Shown: positions 6,623-13,265 of the stretch, piece after piece | How the letters are laid out: every line of letters starts with the position of its first letter | Position numbering within the stretch: position 1 is the first letter of the stretch | Assembly: GCF_047228825.1 (NCBI RefSeq) | Contig: NZ_JBFEGN010000085.1 | Coordinates: 1 to 14,680, forward strand | From: Siminovitchia sp047228825 | GTDB lineage: Bacteria > Bacillota > Bacilli > Bacillales > Bacillaceae_C | Length of the DNA stretch: 14,680 nt | Reading direction: 5' to 3' | Notes under the pieces: model-generated | Told to the model about the DNA's origin: nothing | Seen by the model: the letters and a program-made list of their open reading frames with translations, nothing else | Database searches by the model: none | Position numbers and translations under genes: made by a program

Positions 6623-6715
6623 AATAAGGTTTAATCAAATGTTTGATTAGCTGAATGAATCTTGATAGGATCCGTTTACGGGCCATTTTCAATCAAATGT
6701 TTGATTAAACTTATT
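6623..6715. repeat. paired palindromic repeat, 93 bases
   Basis: AATCAAATGTTTGATT occurs twice (6633-6648 and 6691-6706). Each copy is itself an inverted repeat (AATCAAA-TG-TTTGATT), the left copy extending to TAATCAAA-TG-TTTGATTA (6632-6649). The flanks are also inverted, AATAAGGTTT on the left and AAACTTATT on the right, so the whole block can fold back on itself with about 25-base arms and a 41-base middle. It separates two convergent genes and its right end overlaps the stop of the minus-strand gene. It could be a pair of repressor operators, a two-way terminator or a tiny terminal-inverted-repeat element. No flanking target duplication is evident. Confidence 0.7.
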
Positions 6716-7004
6716 TTTCTTCCGTCACAACCGTTGCATTATAGATCACGATGCGTTTTCCATCTAAATCAAACAGTACCTTATTTCCGTACTCGGTATC
6801 TTGAATATCGATTTTTCCCTCATATTGTTCAATGAGTTTACCGTTACTGCCGTATACTTTTACAGTCCTTTCCATTCCCCCGGTATTGTTTGACTTAATA
6901 TTTTTAATCGCTCTCTGCCCGGAAGCGGTATTGACATACCATACAACGGTACCAATAATCAGTGCAATGACAACCAGTGAACCAAAAACACCTGCTTTTT
7001 TCAT
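6711..7004 (-). CDS. small membrane-anchored protein of unknown function
   Basis: A 97-residue protein with one N-terminal hydrophobic segment (about residues 5-25, GVFGSLVVIALIIGTVVWYV) and no lipobox cysteine, then an extracellular strand-rich domain (RTVKVYGSNGKLIEQYEGKI, DTEYGNKVLFDLDGKRIVIY). The pattern resembles a family of small anchored proteins in Firmicutes, possibly DUF5052-like, but I cannot be sure. I place the start at the ATG ending at 7004, since GAGGAGGA (7011-7018 on the opposite strand) directly abuts the earlier ATG at 7010 and lies six bases from this one. It is convergent with the lipoprotein operon and has no partner gene. Its terminator, if any, would be the AT-rich palindromic block. 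Confidence 0.65.
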   Translation of the reverse strand: MKKAGVFGSLVVIALIIGTVVWYVNTASGQRAIKNIKSNNTGGMERTVKVYGSNGKLIEQYEGKIDIQDTEYGNKVLFDLDGKRIVIYNATVVTEEK

Positions 7005-7104
7005 TTCCATTCCTCCTCGTCCATCTGCCCATGTTTACGAATACAGACAGAAAAAGTTTCATAGAGAGCAAAACGGAGTAAAAAAGGTGTCCCGATCCTT
7101 AATG

Positions 7105-7139
7105 GGAAAGAAGCATCCCGCGAAAGGATGCTTCTTTCC
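7105..7139 (-). terminator. perfect 14-bp hairpin downstream of the thioesterase gene
   Basis: GGAAAGAAGCATCC (7105-7118) and GGATGCTTCTTTCC (7126-7139) are perfectly complementary around a seven-base loop. It begins three bases after the thioesterase stop codon on the minus strand. No long T-run follows on either strand, but the arms contain TTCTTT. It most likely ends thioesterase transcription. Confidence 0.65.
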
Positions 7140-7141
7140 AG

Positions 7142-7618
7142 CTATTGTTTAAAAGTATCCGGCATGACGACAGCAACCACTTCACCTGTTGCACAAAGCG
7201 TGTCTCCTGCAAAAACTTCTGCATTTACTTTGAACTTCTTGGGATGAATTTCTTCGACCTTTCCGAGCGCTTTTAAAGCCACACCTTGCGGGGTTGGCTT
7301 TACAAAATGAACTTGTAACGAAGCCGTGACAAATCGGGGGGGCTCATGTCCGCTTCCGGGCTCATGGCCGTTTTTTCTATGTAACGCAAGCGCTGCCGAT
7401 CCTGTCCCATGGCAATCAATGAGTGAGGCAATCAAGCCGCCGTACACGAAACCGGGAATGGCGGTATGCTCTTCTTTTGGCTCATAGATCGTAACAGTTT
7501 CGGTTCCTTGCCAACCTGTCCGAAAGTGGTGGCCGGCCTCATTTAACTTTCCACACCCGAAACAATGGGCGAATTCATCCGGATAATCATCTTGAATGGC
7601 GTGAGTGATTTGTTCCAT
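7142..7618 (-). CDS. PaaI-type hotdog thioesterase
   Basis: A 158-residue single hotdog-fold protein, the usual size for PaaI-like acyl-CoA thioesterases. The central helix region reads TAIPGFVYGGLIASLIDCHGTGSAA, with the YGG turn and D68 in the position of the family's catalytic or binding acid. The strand region ASLQVHFVKPTP and later VNAEVFAGDTLCATGEVVAVVM are typical. The N-terminus has a HCFGCG motif (C19, C22), common in this subgroup. The ATG ending at 7618 is preferred over the one at 7636 because AAAGGGGAT lies between them at the right distance. It hydrolyses an acyl-CoA of unknown identity. It is monocistronic, with its own promoter and terminator. Confidence 0.88.
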   Translation of the reverse strand: MEQITHAIQDDYPDEFAHCFGCGKLNEAGHHFRTGWQGTETVTIYEPKEEHTAIPGFVYGGLIASLIDCHGTGSAALALHRKNGHEPGSGHEPPRFVTASLQVHFVKPTPQGVALKALGKVEEIHPKKFKVNAEVFAGDTLCATGEVVAVVMPDTFKQ

Positions 7619-7661
7619 ATTACGATCCCCTTTCATTTATTGCAAAATTTTTCTAATTATC

Positions 7662-7667
7662 ATTATA
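7662..7667 (-). promoter_or_regulatory. -10 box of the thioesterase promoter
   Basis: A perfect TATAAT on the minus strand lies about 45 bases before the thioesterase ATG. The -35 region is weak (ACTTTT-like at 17 bases). A short inverted repeat, GTATCT-ACAAA-AGATAC (7688-7704), overlaps the -35 side and could be an operator or the end of an upstream transcript. Confidence 0.5.
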
Positions 7668-7876
7668 CTAAAGTTTTTGGGCGAAAAGTATCTACAAAAG
7701 ATACCAGGGCCATAAAGGTCAATCATATCCCAAGGAAGAGCGGCGGGTCGCCTGGCTCCCGGCTTAGGCTGTGAGAGTTAATTTCATCAAGAAAAAGCGT
7801 TTCTCATAGGCTTGTTCAAATAAATTGGGCATATTTTCTGATGTTTAATGAAAATAAAGTCGTTTAATTTTGATTG

Positions 7877-7910
7877 CTAAAAGCCGCATTCTTCCGTTGA
7901 AAAGTGCGGC
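7877..7910 (-). terminator. terminator candidate for the YqeB-like gene
   Basis: On the minus strand, GCCGCA (7910-7905) pairs with TGCGGC (7888-7883). The stem continues inward with TTTTC/GAAGA around an AACG loop with one mismatch. TTTTAG follows the stem. It lies about 135 bases after the stop codon of the YqeB-like gene. Confidence 0.6.
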
Positions 7911-8046
7911 CTTCCAAAAAAATAATTGTTTAATTTTCATGTTCGACTCATGGTTATGGACAGAATTTGCGATAAAAAAGTTGTTTAGTGTTATTCCATA
8001 ATCGCGCCTTATTGCGGAAGATGGTTTTAAAGACCAGTAAACTTGA

Positions 8047-8721
8047 TTAGTCTTGAACCTTTCGTACATATTGATCCTCATTTCGATCTTTCACGACTAT
8101 CCCTAGCTCATTTAAGTCCATTTTTAAATTTTTTGCTTTTTTCTTATCTCCTTCTCTAATTGCATTTCTACGTTCATATAAGATAGCATTGATTTTCTCT
8201 CCAAATGCATTATCTTCCAGGGTCCAAAGAACGAATTCATCTACATATGGATCCTGTTCACTCCAGGGGTAATGATGATACAGAAAGATTTCTTTTATTT
8301 TGTTCCTCTTGATGTCCGTATTTTCACTCAAAAGTTCTTGACCTTTATTACCGATAATTACGACTGTATTATCTTCCATAAAGATTTCTTTTACTTCAGA
8401 CTTTCTAATTTTCTTTTCTTTATCATCTTTATTGATCATTATTTCTTGATTATTTACGCTCATTTTTAATGCTTCACTATAGATTGTTAGTGATAAAAGA
8501 ATACCTATAATACCGCCTGCGAACATCAAGATAATAGATACCCAAAAAGGATTGAATGAATTCAAAAGTTCAATGACTTTTGAATCTGAAAAGACAGGTA
8601 TTCTTTTTATTAATTCCAACAACTTCGGGAGAAACCAACCTATCGTTCCTAAAACAACAGGAGATAATATTGCAATCAACTTTTCTAAGAACCCCATACC
8701 AATTTTAGATGTACTTTCCAT
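8047..8721 (-). CDS. yqeB: YqeB-like membrane protein
   Basis: A 224-residue protein resembling Bacillus YqeB in length and layout. It opens with KIGMGFLEKLIAILSPVVLG, giving hydrophobic segments at about residues 13-32 and 59-81 (FWVSIILMFAGGIIGILLSL), followed by a soluble domain with strand-rich repeats (KKIRKSEVKEIFMEDNTVVI) and the signature HHYPWSEQDPYVDEFVLWT near residues 150-168. The C-terminus is helical and charged (ERRNAIREGDKKKAKNLKMDLNELGIVVKDR). The function is unknown in the family. GGAGGTGG precedes the ATG by eight bases. It lies 63 bases downstream of the TetR gene on the same strand; a TATAAT just upstream (8740-8745 on the plus strand, read in reverse) could give it its own promoter, but co-transcription with TetR is likely. 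The name is from recalled similarity. Confidence 0.75.
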   Translation of the reverse strand: MESTSKIGMGFLEKLIAILSPVVLGTIGWFLPKLLELIKRIPVFSDSKVIELLNSFNPFWVSIILMFAGGIIGILLSLTIYSEALKMSVNNQEIMINKDDKEKKIRKSEVKEIFMEDNTVVIIGNKGQELLSENTDIKRNKIKEIFLYHHYPWSEQDPYVDEFVLWTLEDNAFGEKINAILYERRNAIREGDKKKAKNLKMDLNELGIVVKDRNEDQYVRKVQD

Positions 8722-8784
8722 TTAAATTGCCACCTCCAACATTATATTTAAAGCTTAAGATTTTTGGAGTATTTGCCATCGTCC

Positions 8785-9378
8785 TCATTTAACCATTTTT
8801 AATATGGCTTTTGTAAGTTTTTCACTATATTCTTCCAGGGTAAGTTCATGCTGAGATGATAACATAGACTCTGATATTGCCCCTCGAATAACAGTTGCAA
8901 TCACTTGAGGATGAAAATCACTAAATTCTTTAGATTCTTGCCCTTTGTCAAGAATTTCTTGCAATAAATCATTTAACAAATCTTCATCATTATCTTCTAT
9001 AAGATAATAAGGTACGTTATCTGGCGTACGGGCATTAAAAACAATTTCAATTAAAGCAATGTTATTTACCCGGTTTGTAACCTGATAGGCTAAACTCGCT
9101 TCTATAAAGGCCATTAATTTTTCCGTAGGTGTTTGTTTTTGTTCTACTTTTTCTTTAATAAAGCCCCACTCTTGTTGAACCAAATACATTAAGGTATTGT
9201 TCATCAAATCTTCCTTACCAGAGAAATGATAAGATATAAGCCCCGTACTTATATTTGCCTTATTTGCTATTTTGGACAGGCTCGTGCTGACGTATCCAAC
9301 TTCTCTTAGAACTTCTACTGCAGCTTTAATAATTTGTTCTCTCCTGGCTTCAGCTATTAAATATTGTTTATTTTCCAT
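8785..9378 (-). CDS. TetR/AcrR family transcriptional regulator
   Basis: A 197-residue repressor. The N-terminal helix-turn-helix covers about residues 10-58: RREQIIKAAVEVLREVGYVSTSLSKIANKANISTGLISYHFSGKEDLM, with the typical ISxGLISYHFxxKEDL recognition-helix segment. The C-terminal helical domain (about 70-195) is the ligand and dimer region; its content (IALIEIVFNARTP, IRGAISESML) is like other Bacillus TetR proteins, ligand unknown. GGTGGAT precedes the ATG at good spacing. The gene has a strong promoter with palindromes, consistent with self-repression. The YqeB-like gene downstream is the only neighbour likely to be its target; most TetR targets are adjacent, so that pairing is notable. 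Confidence 0.92.
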   Translation of the reverse strand: MENKQYLIAEARREQIIKAAVEVLREVGYVSTSLSKIANKANISTGLISYHFSGKEDLMNNTLMYLVQQEWGFIKEKVEQKQTPTEKLMAFIEASLAYQVTNRVNNIALIEIVFNARTPDNVPYYLIEDNDEDLLNDLLQEILDKGQESKEFSDFHPQVIATVIRGAISESMLSSQHELTLEEYSEKLTKAILKMVK

Positions 9379-9422
9379 TTAAATATCCACCTTTATATTT
9401 TATTGAATGGTCATTTTTAAAT

Positions 9423-9471
9423 TTGGTTAACCAATCAATTAAATTGTATACACTTATATTATTCCTGTCAA
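9423..9471 (-). promoter_or_regulatory. tetR promoter with operator-like palindrome
   Basis: On the minus strand, a consensus TTGACA (9471-9466) is followed by 17 bases and TACAAT (9448-9443), a near-ideal sigma-A promoter. Transcription would start near 9436. The perfect 12-base palindrome TTGGTTAACCAA (9423-9434) begins right there, where a bound TetR dimer would block the polymerase. Confidence 0.75.
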
Positions 9472-9495
9472 GAATATTTTCTATTGTAATGTAAT

Positions 9496-9511
9496 GTACA
9501 GTTCACTGTAC
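9496..9511. promoter_or_regulatory. upstream palindrome GTACAGT-TC-ACTGTAC
   Basis: A 7-2-7 perfect inverted repeat 25 bases upstream of the tetR -35 box. The size suits a dimeric regulator. It differs in sequence from the palindrome at the tetR start site, so it may serve another protein, or be a hairpin. No gene on the plus strand starts nearby. Confidence 0.5.
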
Positions 9512-9688
9512 CTCTTTTATTCTTTCCTGTTTATTCAGCAAACTGGCCCGTTAATGGAATAAAACTTTATTTATTATTGCCATGAAAAATCCCTATGGAC
9601 AAATCATATACAAAGGGGTAAAACGGTGCAACTTTATTTCAACTGCACATTAAACAACTTTTTTATTACTCAACATCTGATCCGGGCA

Positions 9689-9738
9689 TTGACCCAGCCG
9701 AATTATTAGTATACTCTTAAATAAAAATATTTGTATAC
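9689..9738 (+). promoter_or_regulatory. gntR operon promoter with GTATAC sites
   Basis: TTGACC (9689-9694) and TATACT (9710-9715) form a promoter with a short 15-base spacer; the start would be near 9722. The -10 is part of the palindrome AGTATACT (9708-9715), and TTGTATAC follows at 9731-9738, just after the start. GntR/FCD proteins often bind short GT-N-AC palindromes, so these two sites are candidate operators for the regulator itself. Confidence 0.45.
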
Positions 9739-9766
9739 CGTCGACGAAAAAAGGGGGAAGGTTTTT

Positions 9767-10429
9767 ATCGTTAAAAAAGTCAGAAAACAAAAAACACTGA
9801 AAGAACAGGTATATGAGTACTTAAAAGAAAGAATCATTTTAGGAAAAATGAAGCCAGGCGAGCGATTGATTGAGGAAAAGATTGCCGAAGAACTGGGTAT
9901 TAGCAGAAGTCCCATAAGGGAAGCGGTCCGGATGCTTGAAAAAGACGGGCTTCTGCTGGTCAATAAAAAAGGCGGCGTAACGGTTGTAAAACCGACAATA
10001 GAAGATTACAAGTATTTATATGAATGCAGAATTGAAATCGAATCGCTTGCTGCCTTTTATGCTGCATTAAGGAGGACGCCTGAAGAATTGGCAATGCTAA
10101 AAGAGCAGTTTTCGGAGATGGAGAGGGTCAAGAATCATCCGACCTTAGTGGAAGTGCACGAAATCAATAACATTTTCCACGAGACCATTATTAAAGCCGG
10201 TAAAAACCCTTTTCTTATTGCCATTACTTCACAGCTGCGAGGGGTAAAAACTTTTTATCGCGGGGCAATTCTCGAAGTGAACCCTTTTCGCATGGAAAAT
10301 GCCATTGTTGAACACGGCAAGATTTTTCAGGCAATTGAAAATAAAGATGCTGAAGCTGCAAGAACCAGCATGAGGATGCACATTGAAAGTGATTATAGGC
10401 ATTTTGAGGAACTGATTGCCAAAAAGTAG
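9767..10429 (+). CDS. GntR/FadR-family regulator with FCD domain
   Basis: About 220 residues. The winged helix (residues 8-70) reads TLKEQVYEYLKERIILGKMKPGERLIEEKIAEELGISRSPIREAVRMLEKDGLL, the classic GntR pattern. The FCD effector domain (about 78-205) has histidines in NNIFHETI, VEHGKIF and MRMHIESD that usually bind a metal; the usual aspartate four residues before the first histidine is asparagine here. The start is odd: the strong AAGGGGGAAGG (9751-9761) has no ATG, GTG or TTG behind it, only ATC at 9767. The alternative TTG at 9731 has no ribosome binding site and would lie within ten bases of the predicted transcript start. It probably controls the CoA-transferase and TRAP genes that follow. 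Confidence 0.88.
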   Translation: MVKKVRKQKTLKEQVYEYLKERIILGKMKPGERLIEEKIAEELGISRSPIREAVRMLEKDGLLLVNKKGGVTVVKPTIEDYKYLYECRIEIESLAAFYAALRRTPEELAMLKEQFSEMERVKNHPTLVEVHEINNIFHETIIKAGKNPFLIAITSQLRGVKTFYRGAILEVNPFRMENAIVEHGKIFQAIENKDAEAARTSMRMHIESDYRHFEELIAKK

Positions 10430-10440
10430 GAGTGAATCAA

Positions 10441-11643
10441 TTGGCAAATAAAAAACCACTAGAAGGTGTAAAAGTTTTAGAGCTTGGCAATTTGGTTGCT
10501 GCACCTTTTGCGGGAAAAATACTTTCCGAATTTGGTGCTGAAGTCATAAAAGTGGAAGAACCGGTTTCCGGAGATCCGCTCCGGAATTGGCGTGTTATGC
10601 ATAAGGATACTTCCGTTTGGTGGTATGTGCAGGCAAGAAATAAGAAATCTATTACCGTTAACCTCCGCCATAAAGAAGGACAGGACATTATTAAAGAGCT
10701 GGTTGAAAAAGTGGATGTGGTCCTGGAAAACTTTAAGCCGGGCACGCTTGAGAAATGGGGGCTTGGATATGAAGATATGCAAAAGATAAACCCCTCTATC
10801 ATCCTTGCAAGAATCTCCGGATACGGCCAAACCGGTCCTTATAAGGAGAAACCGGGATTCGGCAGTGTAGCAGAGGCAATCGGCGGATTAAGGTTTTTAA
10901 CCGGCTATCCGGATCTCCCTCCTATTCGTGTCGGAATCGCGATCGGTGACATGGTGGCCGGCTTGTATGCAGTCATTGGCATTCTCATGGCGCTCAGGGC
11001 AAGAGATGCCGATTCGGATAAAAAAGGCCAAGTGGTGGACGTAGCATTATATGAATCTGTGTTTAGCCTGCTGGAAGGGATTTTGCCTGAATATGATCTG
11101 ACAGGTCAAATAAGAGAAAGAACCGGAGCGACATTGCCGGGGATCGCACCTTCGAATACGTATAAATGTGCAGATGGCAATTATGTTGTGATTGGCGGAA
11201 ACGGAGATAAAATTTTTCAGCGGCTCATGATGGCCATTGGCAGGGAAGATATAGCCAATGATCCACGTTTTTTGACCAACCAAGGGCGGGTTGAAAATGT
11301 TGAATTCCTGGATCAAGCCATTGAACAGTGGACATTGCAATATCCATTAAAAGAAGTTCAGAAAATTTTGGACAGGGCGTCTGTACCGGTAGGTCCCATT
11401 TACAGCATTAAGGAAATTGTTGAAGACGAACAGTACAAAGCCAGGGACATGCTCCGGGAAGTCGAACTGCCTGGCGGGGAAAAAGTGTTGGTTCCCGGTA
11501 TTGTGCCCAAACTTTCAAGGACCCCAGGAGATCTCGATTGGATTGGTCCCAAACTTGGTGAACATAACGAAGATGTATTGACAGAATTTATGAACTTTTC
11601 TTTCGAAGATTTCAAAAGATTGAAAGAGGATGGAGTGATTTAA
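10441..11643 (+). CDS. family III (CaiB/BaiF) CoA-transferase
   Basis: A 400-residue class III CoA-transferase, full length for the family. It begins LEGVKVLELGNLVAAPFAGKILSEFGAEVIKVEEP, the CoA-binding fold, then NKKSITVNLR, VLENFKPGTLEKWGLGY and ISGYGQTGPY. The catalytic aspartate is D170 in GIAIGDMVAGLYA, where the family forms an enzyme-acyl anhydride. The C-terminal part (VGPIYSIKEIVEDEQYKARDML) is also typical. I choose TTG 10441, eight bases after AGGAG (10428-10432), over GTG 10432, which overlaps that site. It starts 12 bases after the GntR stop. It would move CoA from a donor such as succinyl-CoA or acetyl-CoA onto a carboxylate, presumably the TRAP substrate (inference). Which acid cannot be read from sequence. 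Confidence 0.92.
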   Translation: MANKKPLEGVKVLELGNLVAAPFAGKILSEFGAEVIKVEEPVSGDPLRNWRVMHKDTSVWWYVQARNKKSITVNLRHKEGQDIIKELVEKVDVVLENFKPGTLEKWGLGYEDMQKINPSIILARISGYGQTGPYKEKPGFGSVAEAIGGLRFLTGYPDLPPIRVGIAIGDMVAGLYAVIGILMALRARDADSDKKGQVVDVALYESVFSLLEGILPEYDLTGQIRERTGATLPGIAPSNTYKCADGNYVVIGGNGDKIFQRLMMAIGREDIANDPRFLTNQGRVENVEFLDQAIEQWTLQYPLKEVQKILDRASVPVGPIYSIKEIVEDEQYKARDMLREVELPGGEKVLVPGIVPKLSRTPGDLDWIGPKLGEHNEDVLTEFMNFSFEDFKRLKEDGVI

Positions 11644-11700
11644 GCGGGACGAACCTGCAAAATTCTTCATTGAAATAATATTTACGAGGGGGAAAAGAGA

Positions 11701-12735
11701 ATGAAAAAACTGTTTAGTGTATTTATTGCAAGTTTATTGCTGGTAGCGCTTGCTGCATGCGGCGGAAAATCAAAAAGCGAAGAGGCTGGATCTGCATCTG
11801 GGGGCAATGAATATGAAGAAACGACCATCCGGCTCGCCTACAACTTGCCACAGGATCATTATGTCTCAAAGGGAATTGAAGAATTTGCCAAAAATGTAAC
11901 AGAAAAATCAGGCGGAAAAATTAAAATGCAAGTGTATCCTGCGGGCCAGCTGTTGAGCGATAAGGATATGAACCAATCCATTCTTTCAGGCGGGGTGGAA
12001 ATGGGACTCAACTCTTCGACATTATGGGCATCCACTGTCCCTGCAATGGGTATTTTTGATGTTCCTTATGTATTTAACGACTATTCGAGTGTTGGAGAAG
12101 CTGTAAATGGCGAATTTGGGGACAAACTCCGCGGTGCCATGGAGGAAAAAGGTGCAAAGGTATTAATGTTTGCTGACTATGGATTTGTTCAATTTGCAAA
12201 CAATAAAAAACCGCTTAAATCTCCTTCCGATTTTAAAGGCTTAAAAATTCGCAGTATTGGAGACTTGCCATCCGAATTGATTAAAGCGTATGGGGCATCA
12301 CCTGTTTTCATGGGCGCCGGGGAAGTATATATGGCCCTGCAAAGAAATACGGTGGATGGTGCAACTTCCGGGACAACGGCCATGGTGCAAAGAAAATATG
12401 ATGAAGTGACAAAATACCTTACGATTAATAATTATGCTTATTTGGAATTCCTGCTGGCTGTCAACAAAGATTTCTGGGACAAGCTGCCCGATAATTCCAA
12501 AGCCCTTATTGAAGAAGAAGCGAAGAAAACCGAAGATTGGATTAGGGAACAGGCAGAAAAAGAAGATAAGAAATCAACTGAAGAGTTGGCAGAAAAAGGC
12601 ATGGAAGTTTACGAAGTGCCTGCGGATGAACTTGACAAGTGGATTGAAGCAGCCGAGCCGGTGAAGGAAGTCTTTAAGAAAAATGCCGGTGAATTGGGAG
12701 CAGAGCTGCTTGAGATAGCAGAGAAGAATAAATAG
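11701..12735 (+). CDS. dctP: TRAP transporter solute-binding lipoprotein DctP
   Basis: A 344-residue extracellular binding protein. The signal peptide ends in LAAC (C20), then a Gly/Ser linker, so it is lipid-anchored as in Gram-positives. The DctP fold follows: IRLAYNLPQDHYVSKGIEEFA, VYPAGQLLSDKDM, the carboxylate-binding arginine R184 in GLKIRSIGDLP, and the NTVDGATSGTT loop (about 216-225). R184 normally forms a salt bridge with a carboxylate ligand, so an organic acid is expected. GAGGGGG precedes ATG 11701. It follows the CoA-transferase by 57 bases with no clear terminator. The acidic, lysine-rich tail is normal. Confidence 0.93.
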   Translation: MKKLFSVFIASLLLVALAACGGKSKSEEAGSASGGNEYEETTIRLAYNLPQDHYVSKGIEEFAKNVTEKSGGKIKMQVYPAGQLLSDKDMNQSILSGGVEMGLNSSTLWASTVPAMGIFDVPYVFNDYSSVGEAVNGEFGDKLRGAMEEKGAKVLMFADYGFVQFANNKKPLKSPSDFKGLKIRSIGDLPSELIKAYGASPVFMGAGEVYMALQRNTVDGATSGTTAMVQRKYDEVTKYLTINNYAYLEFLLAVNKDFWDKLPDNSKALIEEEAKKTEDWIREQAEKEDKKSTEELAEKGMEVYEVPADELDKWIEAAEPVKEVFKKNAGELGAELLEIAEKNK

Positions 12736-12764
12736 TTCGGGATTGCGAGAGGAGAAAAAAACCT

Positions 12765-13265
12765 ATGAAAAAAATAAGCGGCATATGCGACTGGGTCATC
12801 AAAATGGGAGCGTATGCCTCCGGGGGGCTCGTGTTACTGACAGTAATAATGGTTTTCTATGAAGTGATTGCCAGATCTCTTTTCCATAAACCTACCATAT
12901 GGGCAACGGAACTTTCCATTTATGCCATTATAGGAAGCTGCTTCTTGGGAGGGGCCTATGCAGTCCGGACATACGCCCATGTAACGGTTGATTTGCTGAT
13001 TAACGCTCTAAACGACAGGTGGAAAACGATCTTTTTCTACCTGTCCAGTTCTTTGGGACTCGTTTTTAGCATTATTTTTACAATTTATGGATTTATACAT
13101 GTTGGCAAAACGCTTGAATTGGGGGAGACATCTTCATCACTTCTCCGGATTCCCATGTATTTACCAAAATTATTTCTTCCAATTGGTGGAATACTGCTTT
13201 GTTTGGCGTTTATTTTGCAAATTGTTGACCCTGCGGAGCAAGAAGAAGGGGGAGATCATGTATGA
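12765..13265 (+). CDS. dctQ: TRAP transporter small membrane subunit DctQ
   Basis: A 166-residue protein with four membrane segments, near residues 14-36, 48-68, 87-108 and 130-150. Family features include YEVIARSLFHKPTIWATELSIYAIIGSCFLGGAYAVR near residues 27-64 and HVTVDLL after it. DctQ supports and docks with DctM to form the sodium-driven importer. GAGAGGAG lies upstream of ATG 12765. The stop overlaps the DctM start (ATGA), so the two subunits are translationally coupled. Confidence 0.92.
   Translation: MKKISGICDWVIKMGAYASGGLVLLTVIMVFYEVIARSLFHKPTIWATELSIYAIIGSCFLGGAYAVRTYAHVTVDLLINALNDRWKTIFFYLSSSLGLVFSIIFTIYGFIHVGKTLELGETSSSLLRIPMYLPKLFLPIGGILLCLAFILQIVDPAEQEEGGDHV

Larger units (their letters stand above)
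7637..8046. other. 410-base intergenic region without a convincing gene
   Basis: It holds the thioesterase -10 box, a small hairpin (7688-7704), a GC-rich patch (7736-7772), and a terminator-like hairpin for the gene to its right (7883-7910). The part at 8001-8045 (GCGCCTTATTGCGGAAG and neighbours) recalls sequences seen in dispersed Bacillus intergenic repeats, but only from memory. The 78-codon minus-strand ORF across it (7845-8081) runs through the terminator hairpin and overlaps the 3' end of the YqeB-like gene, so I do not call it. Confidence 0.5.
9379..9730. other. 352-base divergent intergenic region
   Basis: It separates the TetR gene (minus) from the GntR gene (plus). Its left part holds the tetR promoter and two palindromes. 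Its right end holds the gntR promoter and GTATAC sites. Between about 9512 and 9685 the sequence is AT-rich with no gene or clear hairpin. Confidence 0.6.

Noticed and set aside
7845..8081. 78-codon minus-strand ORF after the YqeB-like gene
   Set aside because: It runs through a terminator hairpin, overlaps the end of the YqeB-like gene, has no ribosome binding site I can see and no recognisable domain.
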